Numbered from the stretch's first letter, positions 15,849 to 28,000 are shown. The stretch: 35,552 bases of DNA from an uncultured Bacteroidales bacterium (GCA_946403315.1 CAMIZK010000012.1:1-35552), one strand, 5' to 3'. Notes: generated from the sequence alone by a model not told the origin. A program made the numbers and translations.

Positions 15849-15863
15849 TTTGCGTATGTCAAA
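15833..15863 (-). promoter_or_regulatory. Possible second, leftward promoter in the repeat region
   Basis: Minus-strand TTTG (15860-15863), a 19-bp spacer and TACCTTTG (15833-15840) make a near-consensus promoter that overlaps the rightward promoter at 15849-15880. It would transcribe leftward through both repeat arrays toward the polysaccharide operon. The spacer is 1 bp shorter than in the other promoters here and no gene starts nearby, so it is tentative. Confidence 0.4.
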
Positions 15864-15880
15864 AAAAAGTAGTACTTTTG
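15849..15880 (+). promoter_or_regulatory. Promoter of the LtaS-GDPD fusion gene
   Basis: The -33 TTTG (15849-15852) with extension CGTATGTC, a 20-bp spacer and -7 TACTTTTG (15873-15880). The 32-bp block differs from the rpsP promoter at a single position. The predicted start near 15884 gives a leader of about 25 nt. Confidence 0.8.
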
Positions 15881-15908
15881 TGCCGAAATTAAAGGACTGA
15901 GTAAGTAT

Positions 15909-18281
15909 ATGAAATGCGAAACAATCTCTCCGTATGTCAGAAATTGGAGCCGCTGGTTTCTGATAGTGTTTCTTTTAGTGGTCAAATGTTATGTGTTTGA
16001 CTATATAATAGCCAAACCGGATTCCGTAAGTTGGGAATGGACGGATTATCTGGTAAAAACCTCCGCTGCGATATTTCTTGCACTTCCTGTTCTTTTAACC
16101 AGCCGCCGATACCCAGTGTTTGTTATTCTGTGTATAGTTGACCTTTGGATGATTATTAACATCATCTATTACCGTGCGTACCATTTATTCATCACATGGC
16201 ATCTATTTTCGTTAACAGGAAATATGAGCGGCTTTTGGGACAGCATATGGCCTTATTGCACATGGTCGCTGTTGATCTTTCCTTTGCTTACGTTACCTGC
16301 CTGTTTGTGCTTTCTATGGAAAAGCGAACGCGTTCGCTGGTACGAGATTTGTGCTACGTTACTTGCTGTGCTTGTTCTTAGTTTGGGAGGATCGTACGAA
16401 CGCTGGAAAAGGCATCACTCAGAGTCAGATGGTTCCTCAATCAGATGGGAATGGATTAACCCGTGTATTGTGCCGGAGTCTCTTTCTGCACACATCAGCG
16501 AAAGTGAGAAACAAGCCAATATATACATCCGCCACCACTCCATTCTATCGTATCCGCTCTATATGCTGTATGATGCGATTGACACACGTATCCGTCACGG
16601 TCATCCGGATCCTTTGACCAAGGAGGACGAAGCGGAGTTGCGCAAAATGAGCAATGCCTTATCACCCGAGCATCCGGTTCAGGAAAATCTGCTCATTATT
16701 CTGGCTGAGAGTTTTGAGTCCTGGCTTATGGATGCCCACGATGCAGAGGGCAACCTTGTTTGCCCGGCATTAAACGAATATATTCGCACCCATCCGGTTT
16801 TGTATGTAAAAGATGTCAGTACTCAAATCGGATACGGCATGTCAGGCGATGGACAGATGATAGTGAATACCGGTTTATATCCTACTATAGAAGGTGTTGC
16901 ATGCGTTGATTACGGTTACAACGTCTATCCTAATCTGGCGCATTTCTATCCGCATAGCGCTATTGTCAATCCGTGCCGCAATGTATGGAATCAAACCGTT
17001 ATATCTTCAGCATACGGTTACCGCCAACTGATAGAGCCGGAGAGTGACAACCAATTTGAATGGAATGACAGCGTAGTGGTTGACAAGATCATGGAATCCT
17101 TCCTCCATATGTCGGGACCGTCTTGCGTTATGGGAATCACAATTTCGGGGCATATCCCTTTTGACTCCTCTCCAGATGATATTCCTTTGTCAGACAGCAT
17201 TCCTATTCTATTCCGCCACTACATGCAAACTGCGCATTTTACGGACCGACAGATAGGACGATTACTTTCATGGGCAGACACGGCAGATGTAATGCAAAAC
17301 AGCGTCATCGTGTTTACGGGCGACCATCGTATTTTTCACGCATGGCTAAATGACGAAGTACGCGAATACGGTCTTCGTGCTAACTTGCCTTTCGGCACTT
17401 CCCAAGCCGGTTGTCCGCTAATCATCCGCTCTACAAATATGGATACTACAAAGATTATCGAGCAGGCAAGACAGGTGGATATATTTCCAACTATTCTCGA
17501 TTTCATCGGAGAAAATGACTATTTTTGGAAGGGGATGGGGTACGACCTTCTAACAGAGGTTCCGGAAGAGGACATAGCAACTACCAGCCTGCGCCGGAGA
17601 CTGTCAGATAAACTGATTCGGTTAGACTATTTCAAAGATCCATATTATCTAAACGCAATCCCTCAATCCTATATTGCGCATGCAGGAGGAAGCATCAACA
17701 CACATTTGTATTCCAATAGTATAGAAGCTGTCCGTAATGCGTTGCAGCACAAGATGGAATTTATCGAATTGGATTTATGTATCACATCTGACGACCAACT
17801 AGTGGCATGGCATGACTGGAACTTTGAGTGGACACATACCCCTTCTCACGAAGAGTTCATGTCCAGAAAGATTTACGGTCATTACACACCGATTGATTTT
17901 GCAAGAATCGATTCTATTTTAAATTCAAATCCCCAGTTGTCATTAGTGACCGACAAAATATCCGATCCTGGCATTATTGACAGATGGTTTCATAATTATA
18001 AACAGAGACTATGGGTGGAATGTTTTTCCGAATCGGATTATTTTGAGTTACAAGAAATGGGGTATCATGTATTGTTCAGCAGTGTTCCTTCCGGGGAATC
18101 GCAGTCTTCCAAAGGGATCCGGAATTACACCTTCAACCGCCTCCACTGTCCAGACCTTTCCAATCGTGACGGAGACTGTTTTGCACTTTTCGGAGGTGAA
18201 ATATCTCAACACGAGGCCGATAGTCTTTTTGCCGTGGATCCACGCATCCGTTTCGTTTACATAGATTACTATAACGAATAG
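15909..18281 (+). CDS. LtaS-like membrane phosphotransferase fused to a GDPD-like domain
   Basis: A 790-residue protein. Residues about 14-160 hold four to five membrane helices. Residues about 258-545 form an alkaline-phosphatase/sulfatase-superfamily domain of the LTA-synthase type: metal ligand E267 (AESFESW), likely nucleophile S312 in GYGMSGDGQM where Gram-positive LtaS has Thr, H415 (ISGHIPF) and D472-H473 (TGDHRIFH). Such enzymes move phosphoglycerol or phosphoethanolamine groups from lipids to glycans on the periplasmic side. Residues about 588-790 match glycerophosphodiester phosphodiesterases of the HAGG type: H591 (AHAGG), NSIEA, E620 and D622 (FIELDLCITSDDQ), H635 (WHD). The order suggests one protein able to add and perhaps remove a phosphodiester. 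It borders the polysaccharide operon but is on the opposite strand. By eye it is more AT-rich than its neighbours. Confidence 0.88.
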   Translation: MKCETISPYVRNWSRWFLIVFLLVVKCYVFDYIIAKPDSVSWEWTDYLVKTSAAIFLALPVLLTSRRYPVFVILCIVDLWMIINIIYYRAYHLFITWHLFSLTGNMSGFWDSIWPYCTWSLLIFPLLTLPACLCFLWKSERVRWYEICATLLAVLVLSLGGSYERWKRHHSESDGSSIRWEWINPCIVPESLSAHISESEKQANIYIRHHSILSYPLYMLYDAIDTRIRHGHPDPLTKEDEAELRKMSNALSPEHPVQENLLIILAESFESWLMDAHDAEGNLVCPALNEYIRTHPVLYVKDVSTQIGYGMSGDGQMIVNTGLYPTIEGVACVDYGYNVYPNLAHFYPHSAIVNPCRNVWNQTVISSAYGYRQLIEPESDNQFEWNDSVVVDKIMESFLHMSGPSCVMGITISGHIPFDSSPDDIPLSDSIPILFRHYMQTAHFTDRQIGRLLSWADTADVMQNSVIVFTGDHRIFHAWLNDEVREYGLRANLPFGTSQAGCPLIIRSTNMDTTKIIEQARQVDIFPTILDFIGENDYFWKGMGYDLLTEVPEEDIATTSLRRRLSDKLIRLDYFKDPYYLNAIPQSYIAHAGGSINTHLYSNSIEAVRNALQHKMEFIELDLCITSDDQLVAWHDWNFEWTHTPSHEEFMSRKIYGHYTPIDFARIDSILNSNPQLSLVTDKISDPGIIDRWFHNYKQRLWVECFSESDYFELQEMGYHVLFSSVPSGESQSSKGIRNYTFNRLHCPDLSNRDGDCFALFGGEISQHEADSLFAVDPRIRFVYIDYYNE

Positions 18282-18306
18282 GAACCATAAAAAGAAGCGA
18301 TAAAAA

Positions 18307-18336
18307 AAGTCCGGAATGAACCGGACTTCTTTTTTT
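18307..18336. terminator. Bidirectional Rho-independent terminator
   Basis: Stem AAGTCCGG (18307-18314) and CCGGACTT (18321-18328) around loop AATGAA, followed by CTTTTTTT on the plus strand and by a T-run on the minus strand (AAAAAAA at 18302-18308). It lies between the convergent fusion gene and rpsP and can end both transcripts. Confidence 0.9.
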
Positions 18337-18351
18337 GATAGCATCAGTGGC

Positions 18352-18915
18352 TTAAGCCTCAGCTTCCTCAGCAGGAGCTTCACCTTTTGCTTCAGCCTCA
18401 GCGGCAGCTGCTTCTTGAGCAGCCTCTTGGGCAGCAGCAGCGAGTTCAGCAGCAGCGGCAGCACGTTTCTCTGCGATAGCAGCAGCTTTTGCCTTGTTGG
18501 TCTCTACCTCTTGAGCGAGGAGCGCCTTAGCAGCCGCTACTTTCTTGTCAGCTTCAGCCTGGCTGATCTTACCATTCTTAGCATCTTTCTGTGCTTTCCA
18601 AGCGTCGAAGCGTTTTTGAGCTTCTTCAGCGCTGAAAGCGCCTTTGGCTACACCGCCGTTGAGGTGCTTCATGAGGAGCACACCCTCGTTGGAGAGGATG
18701 GTACGTACGGTGTCTGTCGGCTGTGCACCTACGCCTACCCAGTACAATGCACGCTCAAAGTTGAGGATAACAGCTGCGGGGTTGGTGTTGGGGTTAAACG
18801 AACCGAGACGTTCGATAATTTTGCCGTCACGCGGCGAGCGGCTGTCAGCTACTACGATGTGGTAGAAAGCGTAGTCTTTGTGACCATGACGAGCCAAACG
18901 AATCTTTGTTGCCAT
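18352..18915 (-). CDS. rpsP: Ribosomal protein bS16 with Ala/Glu-rich C-terminal extension
   Basis: A 187-residue protein of the small ribosomal subunit. Residues 1 to about 85 are bS16: [41 protein letters not shown] and [19 protein letters not shown]. The remaining roughly 100 residues form a charged helical tail rich in Ala, Lys and Glu (for example [20 protein letters not shown]), ending [11 protein letters not shown]. coli S16 is only 82 residues; long tails of this type occur in Bacteroidota. The start is the ATG at 18915; a frame extending to 18957 adds [14 protein letters not shown], which lies in the leader and is rejected. A leader of about 88 nt begins with a hairpin. Transcription ends at the shared terminator at 18307-18336. 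It appears to be monocistronic. Confidence 0.95.
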   Translation of the reverse strand: MATKIRLARHGHKDYAFYHIVVADSRSPRDGKIIERLGSFNPNTNPAAVILNFERALYWVGVGAQPTDTVRTILSNEGVLLMKHLNGGVAKGAFSAEEAQKRFDAWKAQKDAKNGKISQAEADKKVAAAKALLAQEVETNKAKAAAIAEKRAAAAAELAAAAQEAAQEAAAAEAEAKGEAPAEEAEA

Positions 18916-18984
18916 TAGTTTTTTTTGTTTTATGGGCTGCGGATTACGCGAATCCATGCCCGGTTAATAAATCAGTATTTATAT

Positions 18985-19003
18985 CCCATTTTCACGAAAT
19001 GGG
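18985..19003 (-). promoter_or_regulatory. Hairpin at the 5' end of the rpsP leader
   Basis: CCCATTT (18985-18991) pairs with AAATGGG (18997-19003) around a 5-nt loop. The repeat begins 3 bp downstream of the -7 box, so the predicted transcript would start with this 7-bp stem. It could stabilise the mRNA or act in autoregulation; neither is shown by sequence. Confidence 0.55.
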
Positions 19004-19006
19004 CTG

Positions 19007-19038
19007 CAAAAGTACTGCTTTTTTTTGACATACGCAAA
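19007..19038 (-). promoter_or_regulatory. Promoter of rpsP
   Basis: Minus strand: -33 TTTG (19035-19038) extended as TTTGCGTATGTC, a 20-bp spacer and -7 TACTTTTG (19007-19014). The predicted start is near 19003, the leader is about 88 nt. It is identical to the promoter at 15849-15880 except at one spacer position. Confidence 0.85.
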
Positions 19039-19088
19039 TTTTTAAGCATTTTTTTGCAGTTTTTGTCCCATTTCGTTACTTTCTCGGG

Positions 19089-22000
19089 TTACTTAGTCGG
19101 GTCAGCGACCTTCATACCGGACGCATTGTACCATTCATCATCGAGGATGATGTAGAGTTGGTCACGGTAAATGAGTTTGCGTGCACCCGGCGTCGAAGCA
19201 TCGACGTTGTTGATCGCCTGGTTGTTGGTGATCGTCAGTTTATGGATGAGGATATTCGGGCACATGCCTTCAATTCCCTCCACATAGACGGTGTCGATAT
19301 AAGTACCAACCGGTGTACCTTCATCATAGAAGATCGGTTCCTGACCTGCCGCATAGGGATGCTCGAGACTCACGTAGGTGAACGGCAGTTGTTTGCGTTC
19401 GATGACGGTCGAGTCACGGAAGGTGATCACTTTTGCCTTACTGTTGGTAATGACGAGTGTGAGGATACTGTCACAACCGATAGAAGAGGTAAGGGTGTCG
19501 CGGTAGATACCGGCACGGTTGTATTCCTTATCCTGCCAGGTGATGGTAGAACCGGTGCAGAGTTCGACTTCGGTATCCTCACCATATCGACGCTCTTTGA
19601 CGTAGAGGTAGAGGGTAACGATACTATCGCATCCGTGCTCTACGGTATGGAGTTTACGACGGTAGGTACCGGTACGGTCTTTGGCCAGGAAGTCATAACC
19701 GGTGTACGTCTCACCTTCGCAGATGGTGTCAGCGAAGAAGGTCTCCTGCGCCGGGAAGATCTCGATCTCGAGTTGCTGAACGCTGTCGCGTTTACCGGCT
19801 TGAGCGTCAGCATCGGAAACGTAGTAGCAAGTCGGGTACGCATGTATACCGGGCTTGGTATCTTCACCGGAGAGGTAGATATCGCCCACTTGAATATCCT
19901 CATATTGGCAAGCGGAAGCATAGTCTACGGTCTTTTCGAAGTATGCCAGACGGAAGTTATCCACATGAACAGCGATACCGGTGTTGGACGTGGTCTTCGC
20001 TTCACGATAGAGACCGATTCGGATGTTCTTACCTGCATAAGATGCCAAGCTGTAACGGACGGTCATACCCGTTGCCGGGATGTCACGCAGTTGCTCACCG
20101 CTTACGTTGGTATTCTGCCATTTGGAGAGGATGTTGTTACTCTTCCAGGTCTTACCGCCATCTTCGGAAACGATGATCATGAAGTAATAGTCATCCTTCA
20201 TATCGTTCTCAGTAACCGCGTTGTTAGTAGCCGCGTGTGCGGTGTTACAAGCGGTGAGTGCCAGATCCATGGAGAAGTGGACGCTATCCTCTTCCGGCAG
20301 GTAGAAGATCGGCGATATCATCCAGTGGTAGTCACCGGAGTAACCGATAGCCTGGTAATGCGAGCCGGTGAGACCGTACCCGTTAGCGGTGCGTGTGAAG
20401 CTCCAGGTGTCGAGACCGGAAGCGACAACACCGGTGGTATCGATGACGTTGTCGGCGTGTGCCTTACTGAAGGTCCATTCGTTAGCGCTGACCGCAGCGT
20501 CAAACGGTTCGTAGAAATACGGACTACGAGAGGTCTTGAAGGTTGCTTTCTGCGAGAAGCTGCTTTCACCCCATTTCTCACCGCAGAGTGCCTGAACACG
20601 CCATACGTAAGATGTGAGCGGTTCGAGTCCTTCTACCTTGTAGGTGTTCGAACGCACTTCTTCGTTGAAGACGAAGGCATCCTCATCTGCGAAATACGGA
20701 TCGGTGGACACCTGAAGCAGATAACTGCCGGCGGAGTCAATGCCGTTCCAGTGCAGCATAGCGTGGAAGGTACCGATCTGGATGGCTTCGAGATCCGTCG
20801 GGTCTTTACATTCCTGACGATGTTCGAAGGAGATGTTATCTATCCAGACATAGTCACCGCTCTTCTGCGATCCGCCACCTTTGGCCTGGAACGAGGTCAT
20901 AAGTGCGACATACGGTCCGGTAGCGCCAGCCAGTTCCACTTTCATCTGCTGATAGAGCCGGTTGTTCGCTTCGGTAGCCTTATCAACGATCGAGAGAGTG
21001 CCGTCATAAGTGACGGTGTCGATAGGCACGAAGGTGGTAGCATCGGTCGGATCGGTCATCGTACCTACGATAATGGACTTGGAGTAAGTCGAACCGGTGT
21101 AGGACGTGATGACAGAGTCATTGGTAGCCGATACATAAGCCGGACGCATCCAGAACATCACCTGGAGGGTATCAAAGGTGTTGATATCCATTGCCGGTGT
21201 AGCGATGTAGGGTTGGTACGAGATACGTGAACTGTAGGATGCACGCATCGGCACGGCGTTGTTTCCTTCGAAACTGTACGCATAATCCTTGGTGTTGGAC
21301 TGGTTATACGGATCATAGGTAGCGGATTTCCATTCATTCTGGATGGCGTCACCGTAGGTCCAGCAAAGCGTCTGTTTATAGTTAGTCTGACCGTCGATGA
21401 ATTTCCATCCTTCGATATCCTCGAATCCGCAGGTATAATCGGCATTGTTAGTGACACAGTCGGTGTAGAATCCTACGGCCTTGGTAGCCGGCGAGTCATT
21501 CGTTCCGTCGGTCTGGTAAACATACCACTCATACATCGCCGCCGGAGTGAGGTTGGTCAGGTCGCAATGTGTACCGCTGACGGTATCACGGAAGACTTCC
21601 TGTCCTTGTCCGTTGAGGAGTACCACTACCGACTCCACATTCGGACGGCGCACGTTCCAGTCGAGTGCAGCGGTAGTCGCTGTGATGTCGGAGGTGTGTG
21701 CGTTGGTCGGTTTAAAGAGTGTGTTTCCGATCGGCTTGACAGCGAGGTTGTCCACGAAGAACAGACCCGGTGCCGGTTGGAAGAGCACGATATACTCACC
21801 CTGAACGCTATCCAACGGCAACTGCATCAACTCCCAGTAGTCTAAACCGGCCGGATCATCGTTGACATTATTGTTGGTCGTCAATTGGGTATTCGAATAA
21901 TGGAGCGTATCGATGATGTGGAGGGTATTCCAATCCATCGGGTCAGAGAGTGAACCGACAACCATCGACTGGCTGTACGCACTGCCAAGGTAGGTAGCAT

Positions 22001-25000
22001 CTACGATTCGACCACGAGCCGAAGCGGTGGTGTAGGTATCGTCGTAGTTGGTGAAGCAACGACCGTAGAACTCAATCATCATCGTGTCGAGACGGCAGTT
22101 GAGTTTCGGCAGCACGATATAGGCGTTATAGTTAGCGTCGGTCGTGTGTACACGCAGGGCATTGCTTCCGTTGAGACCTGCTTCCTGATGACGACTGCTG
22201 CTGTAAGCGGTCATAGCACCGGATGTTTCGTATCCATTGCGTTGGATGAGCCATTGGTAACCGTTGACGGGATGCATGTACGAGATACCGGTCTGGAAGC
22301 ACGAGGGCTTGAGGTACAAGGAGTCATGGGCATCACCGGCCAGGATATCATTCGGTTCGTACTCATCGGAGTTATCGAAATCCCATACGAAAGCCCGGTT
22401 CTCGTCCGGTTCGATCGCTTCACAGAGTGTGCGGAAGGACAGTTTATCCGACTTGCGGTAGTACTGCGCTGCGGAAGGCGCATCGGCCAATTCGAGCGTA
22501 GCGATATACGTGGTGTTCGGATCGAGGTTCTCCACAAGTTGCGAAGTCACACCGCTCAAGTTCGGATACTGTGCCACCTGCGTACCGTTGGCTGTAGTGA
22601 TCTTCAAATTCCACTTCTTACCTACGTTATACCATTCTACCAGCGCCGTGGTACCATCTGCCACCACTTTCTTCAACGCCACCAAACTGAAGTCTTTCGG
22701 AGCATCCAGTTTCACCTCATCGAAATAGAGATAAGCGGTGTCAGCCGGTTGTTTGGGCAAGTAGAGCACGATCTGTTTATCGGCTATCGTTGCCGAGTCA
22801 AGATCCAAAGCAATCTTGGTGAAGAGCATGTTATTGGCTGCCTTGGTGGTTGCTTTGGTACCCGGGTTCAGTTTATCCATACGGACGGTAGCCAGGGTCT
22901 GATAGGTATCAAAGGACTGGTCTTTATCCACCGTACCGATCTCAAAGACGGCATTGAAGATGTTCTTCGGCAACTTGGTGGTTGCGTCGATAGCACTCTG
23001 ACGAACCTGGAACTCAAACGAGCGGTCTTGTGCTTTTCCAACCGACGGGAAGATCACATATTCGCCGTATATACCGTTATCGGAATACATGAGCATAGCG
23101 CCGTCTCCTTCACGGGAATAGAGTTCGGTGGTAGAACTGAGCAAGCTGTACGGATAGTACATCATGGACTCAATCGTCTGACCGTCGTCTGCACGACCGG
23201 TGATCAAGGCCGGATGGATGAAGTAGTTATCGCTTTGCGAGTACTGGCTGCGTTGCCAGAGTTCGCCGTTCTTCTCAAATCCGAAATGATAACTGTCTTC
23301 ATAATAGAAGCGGGTAGTTACCTTCAACGGGTTACGTGTCCAAGCGCTGACCTCGTTTTCTCCACATACCGTGCGTGCGAAGATATAATAGGAAGTAGCC
23401 GGATCAAGGTTATCGATCTGCACATAGGTGGTATCCAGGTCGATCTTATCCATCTGCTCAAGGTAGTTTGCCAAAGCGGCTGCACCGAGTGTCGAATAGA
23501 TCGATTCGGGGATGACAGCCACTTGCCATTGCGAATCTTGCTTGCTGGCCGGCGTCAGACCTACCTCTACGGAATGCGCAGTGGCACCAATGGATTTGAG
23601 TTTCGGCGAGTTACAGGTAGCCAACATCTCAAGGCCTACGTTATCGATATAAACATCGTAACTGTTGGTGGTGATACCCGAAATACCGGCAGTCAGTACC
23701 AAGTTGTCATACGGCAGTTCATAATCCGCCAGGTTCATGACGCAATGGGTGAAGTTCGTGGACGCTGCCAAGTCAAAGACTTCCAATTGCACGAAAGTCG
23801 AAACATCGTTCACATCTTCCATGACACCGACATAGAACCGTGCCGCAGAACCGCTATACTGACGCGCATCGAAGGACAGCTGGAGGTTCTCCAGGTTTCC
23901 GTCCACTTTCGGTACGATCATATAACATCCGCTTCCGCCGGACGAAAAGACATCAATCGCTTTGGAAGCATTGCTGGATACGGTCTTCACAGCAAACCAG
24001 GAACTATGCGAACCCACCGTAAGGAGTTGCCAGCATCCGGGTGCCTGATCGTCCAGTTCATAACTCTCAAAGTCATCGTAGAACGGCAGTGCGGCACCAC
24101 CTTCGGTCGGACAAGTGGTACGGATCGTTGCATAAACCATGGAGATAGCGGTGCTGTCACCTCCGTCGCAGATACCCTGTGCGTATGCATAATAGGTAGA
24201 AGCGGCATGCAAACCGGTGATGAGCACTTCATCCGAGTGGTCCACAATCGTATCCAAGAGATACTTGTAGTTCGGTTTATCGGCATCAAGCAAAGCTTTG
24301 TCTGCCAACAGGAGACGATAGGTATCCTGATAGCCTTTCCAGCTCACTTTCGCTGCATTCTCACCGACGCTGTCCACCGAGAAGGAAGAGATAGCACGGC
24401 AATGCGGAATCAGTTCCACGGAGATCTCCGAGATATATGCGTAGTTAGTGACACCGAAGTCGCTGATGAACATGATGTTCGTACCCAGGTCACCCATATA
24501 GTCTCCTTCATAACTCTCAAATCCTACGCTGTACGGATCCCAACCGGTTCTACTCAAGTTCAGCGTATCCATCGGCACGAAGGTGTTCAGGTCCGACGGG
24601 TCGGTGATGACACCGACGATGATCTGGTTGTTGTACGAACTGCTGTTGTAACCGCGTCCCCAGAAGTTGACCTGGTACTTACTGATCGAATCCACATCCA
24701 GGGTAGGCATGACCGCATACGCACCGATGTTTTGGGTGGTAGTACCGGATACATAATCGTAGAACTTCAGGTAGTTGTTGCCGTTATGCTTCGTAGAAGC
24801 GTTGTCTTCCACATAGGGGATATAACTGTCGGACACATCTTCCGTCTTACTACCCTTGATCCAGCACGGCATCTCACCGTTGCTACCGGTAGTAAAGCCT
24901 TCTTCCTCCGAGAAGGTGATCACACCCATCGTCTCAGGCACCATGGCCTCACAAGGCGTAACGAAATAGGATGACTTCCATTGCGATATCACACTGTCTT

Positions 25001-28000
25001 CGCATAGCGAAGCCGCATAGATATAATAACGTGTCTGACCTTGCAAACCGGTTACCTTAACCGATGCCCGGTCTGTGGTGTCATGGGCGATGATCCAGTT
25101 CGTCTGAACGGCCGTCTCATTATTCAGATGACTTTCGGTCAGCGAATGGTTGGTTACCCACAGGATCCACTGGTCACCGGCAGTCAAACCACTGCTGACA
25201 CGCACGCTGCGTGTCGTCAGTTCCGAGATGCTGGTCTTAGGCATCGGACAAGCCATGGAGATGATCGATACATCATCCAGATATACCCAGTCGCTCTTAC
25301 CATTACGACCGCGCCAAGCGATGTACTTAGCCGTCGGCGGAATGAGCGCTTTATAGTCACTAAGGTCAAACGATCTCGTTTGCAAAGCAGCAGAAGAACC
25401 TTCACCCTTCACCGAGTCAAGTGCTACGAAGGTATTCAAGTCATCCGGATCGGTCATCACACCGAGTACACAGTACTCGCTGGATGTCGAAGCACCGGAC
25501 GAGAAGGTTACCATCACTTTGTACAAGGAGTCAATGAGGATCTCCGGCGAAGCCGCCCAAGCGGTGTTGGAAGACTGGTAGAGATAAAGGATCTGAGATC
25601 CGCCATGAGAAGTGACATACGGAAGTCTGCCATAGGAAGAACTGTTTCCTACGGTCCAGCAACCGGGTACTGCCCCCTCCGAATAGGACTCGAAGGTCTC
25701 TTTGTTGGCCTTGGCCGGATCCAGGAGTTCACAGGTCGTTTTAGCCGACGTACTGGCCCAGATGCTATCGGCGCACAGGGTCTGCACGTAGATATAATAC
25801 ATCTTCGACGATTCCAAATCCTCGATATGAATATTCTTACCGGTGATAGTGGTATCCAGCACGTCATACGAAGAATTATATGTACCGTTCTTCACGGCGG
25901 CTACGCTAGCATTTTGGTTCAGCACCTTCACTCTCCACTGGTCGTTGTTGGAAACACCGCTCCAGGTCAAATCGATCGAATGCGGCGCCAGATTGATCTG
26001 CTTGAAGTCATACGCATCGATACAGGACGGGTCTTTCAACTCCACATTATCGATGAGCACGTCGCTGTTCATCTGCAGGGTACCGATACCGGAGGTGATG
26101 GCGAGGTTACCATACGCCAACTCGTAGTTCGACAAGATGACGCGTACTTTCTTAACATCCGAACCGGTAACCTTCACCGTGTCAAACGGCACAAAAGTAG
26201 TCTGGTTACTGATATCCTCCATCGTTCCGATATACACTACACCGCTGGCAGAAGAGGACGTGGAATAGTTACGTACATCAAAGGTCAGCAACTGATCCGT
26301 GAGCGTACCTTCCACCGTCGGCAGGATAGCCATGGAACGGTGGGTAGTTCCGGACGAATAGAGTTCCAGCCACTTGTTATTGGAAGTAGAATAGATCTTC
26401 GGATAATCGACACCGACGTAGTCTTTGAGTTGCCAGCAACCGGCATCGGTGCTTCCCGAACTATACGCTTCAAAGGTCTCCTTCCACGGGAACACTTTCT
26501 CTTCACACGGTGTGCTGAAAGCCACTTCGGTCCACCAGTCCTGATCACAGGTAGCACGGACATACATGTAGTAATTGGTATGCTCGGCCAGACCGCCGAT
26601 ACCGAATTGAGGTTGCGACTGAGAGTCATCCGGCCAGGTCAGGGTATCACCCAGCACAAAGCCCGGCATCGTCGTCATCTGCTCAAAACTCTTTTGTACA
26701 CGGTCCGACTCTTTCCACGCTACACGAGAGATGAACAACTCCCACTCATCGGACAATTCCGACGACTCCCATGTAACCGTGATCGAATCGGGTTCGATAG
26801 ACAACAACTCGATATTCGTCGGCGGTACACATTCAGACAATTCCTCTACCGTCAGATTATCGATGTAGTTATTGGTGAACTTACTCATGTTCATCACATC
26901 GGCCCACACGATTGCAATCACGCCTTCCGGACCGCTGTAGTTCTCAAAATTAGCATAACAACGGGTGTAACCGGTGGTGTTCAATTGGAAATCAGCCACC
27001 GGGATGAAGGTGTTGATATCCATCGGATTGGACATCACACCCACTGTCGCATGCGCCTGATCATAAGTCTGGTAACCGCTCAAGTAGAACTTGATCTGGG
27101 TGTTACTCAGATCCTCCACCATCGGAAGCGTGATCCATCCGTCCTTACCCCCCATCATACTCATCGACAGACAGCCGGAACCTACGTAACTCTTTGCCGA
27201 GTTATTCTCGATAGCAGGGTAGTTACCGCTGTTACCAAAGACACCGATACCGGTTGCATATGACTTGGTACCGATCTGATAAGTAGGCGTATTGAGCGCT
27301 TCAAAGTCATACGAATAAGGGATCGCACGTTGTGCTGCTACCGTCACAAACGGATAGCGGTATGACCATTCCTGACCTTCCGCCTGCACATAGACATAAT
27401 ACGGTCTGTTCCAACTGTGATCTGCCTCCAAGGCCTCACATACGTAACTGTTTCCGCTCACCGTAGTCTGATCCACGATAGCCGAAGCAGCCGGGTTATT
27501 GGGGTTCACCTCCGCATTGGTAACCAACACGTTATAAGAAGCCGCATTGCCTTTCCACTCAATGGTAGCATAGGTATCACGCGGATTAACGGAGATCTCC
27601 GTCACCTTATTGACCTCTTTGCGATACTCCACCGTGAGGTTATCGATATAGAACAGGTTATCCCGGTCAAAATCGCTGACAAAGGCCAAGAAGACACCGT
27701 TACCCTGGTAACTGCCGAGGTCCACGATGTTCTCCACGAACGACATGTTTCCCCAAACGGTCACCGTATCAACCGGCGTGAAGGTGGTGATATCATCCGG
27801 ATCATCCATCACACCCACCATCAGGCTGCGACCGAACTTACGGCCGGTGTTGGTATAGACGGTGCTCCAGAAATGCACCTGGCATTGATTGATCTTGAAA
27901 TCATCATTCGTAGTATCCGCCAATGCCGGTGTAGCCACATAGGCATAGCGGTCTGCCGGGATAACTTCCGTAAGCGACGTAAAGTCTCCACCGGAGAAGA

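Noticed and set aside
15755..15985. 76-codon minus-strand frame over the repeats and the start of the fusion gene
   Set aside because: It consists of translated tandem repeats and promoter sequence and overlaps the N-terminus of a real gene. No supporting feature.
22146..24974. 942-codon open frame on the plus strand
   Set aside because: Entirely antisense to the giant gene, whose modules are clearly real. The antisense product has no recognisable domain, and similar long shadows occur at 19158-21230 and 25041-27263, as expected from the codon bias of the gene.
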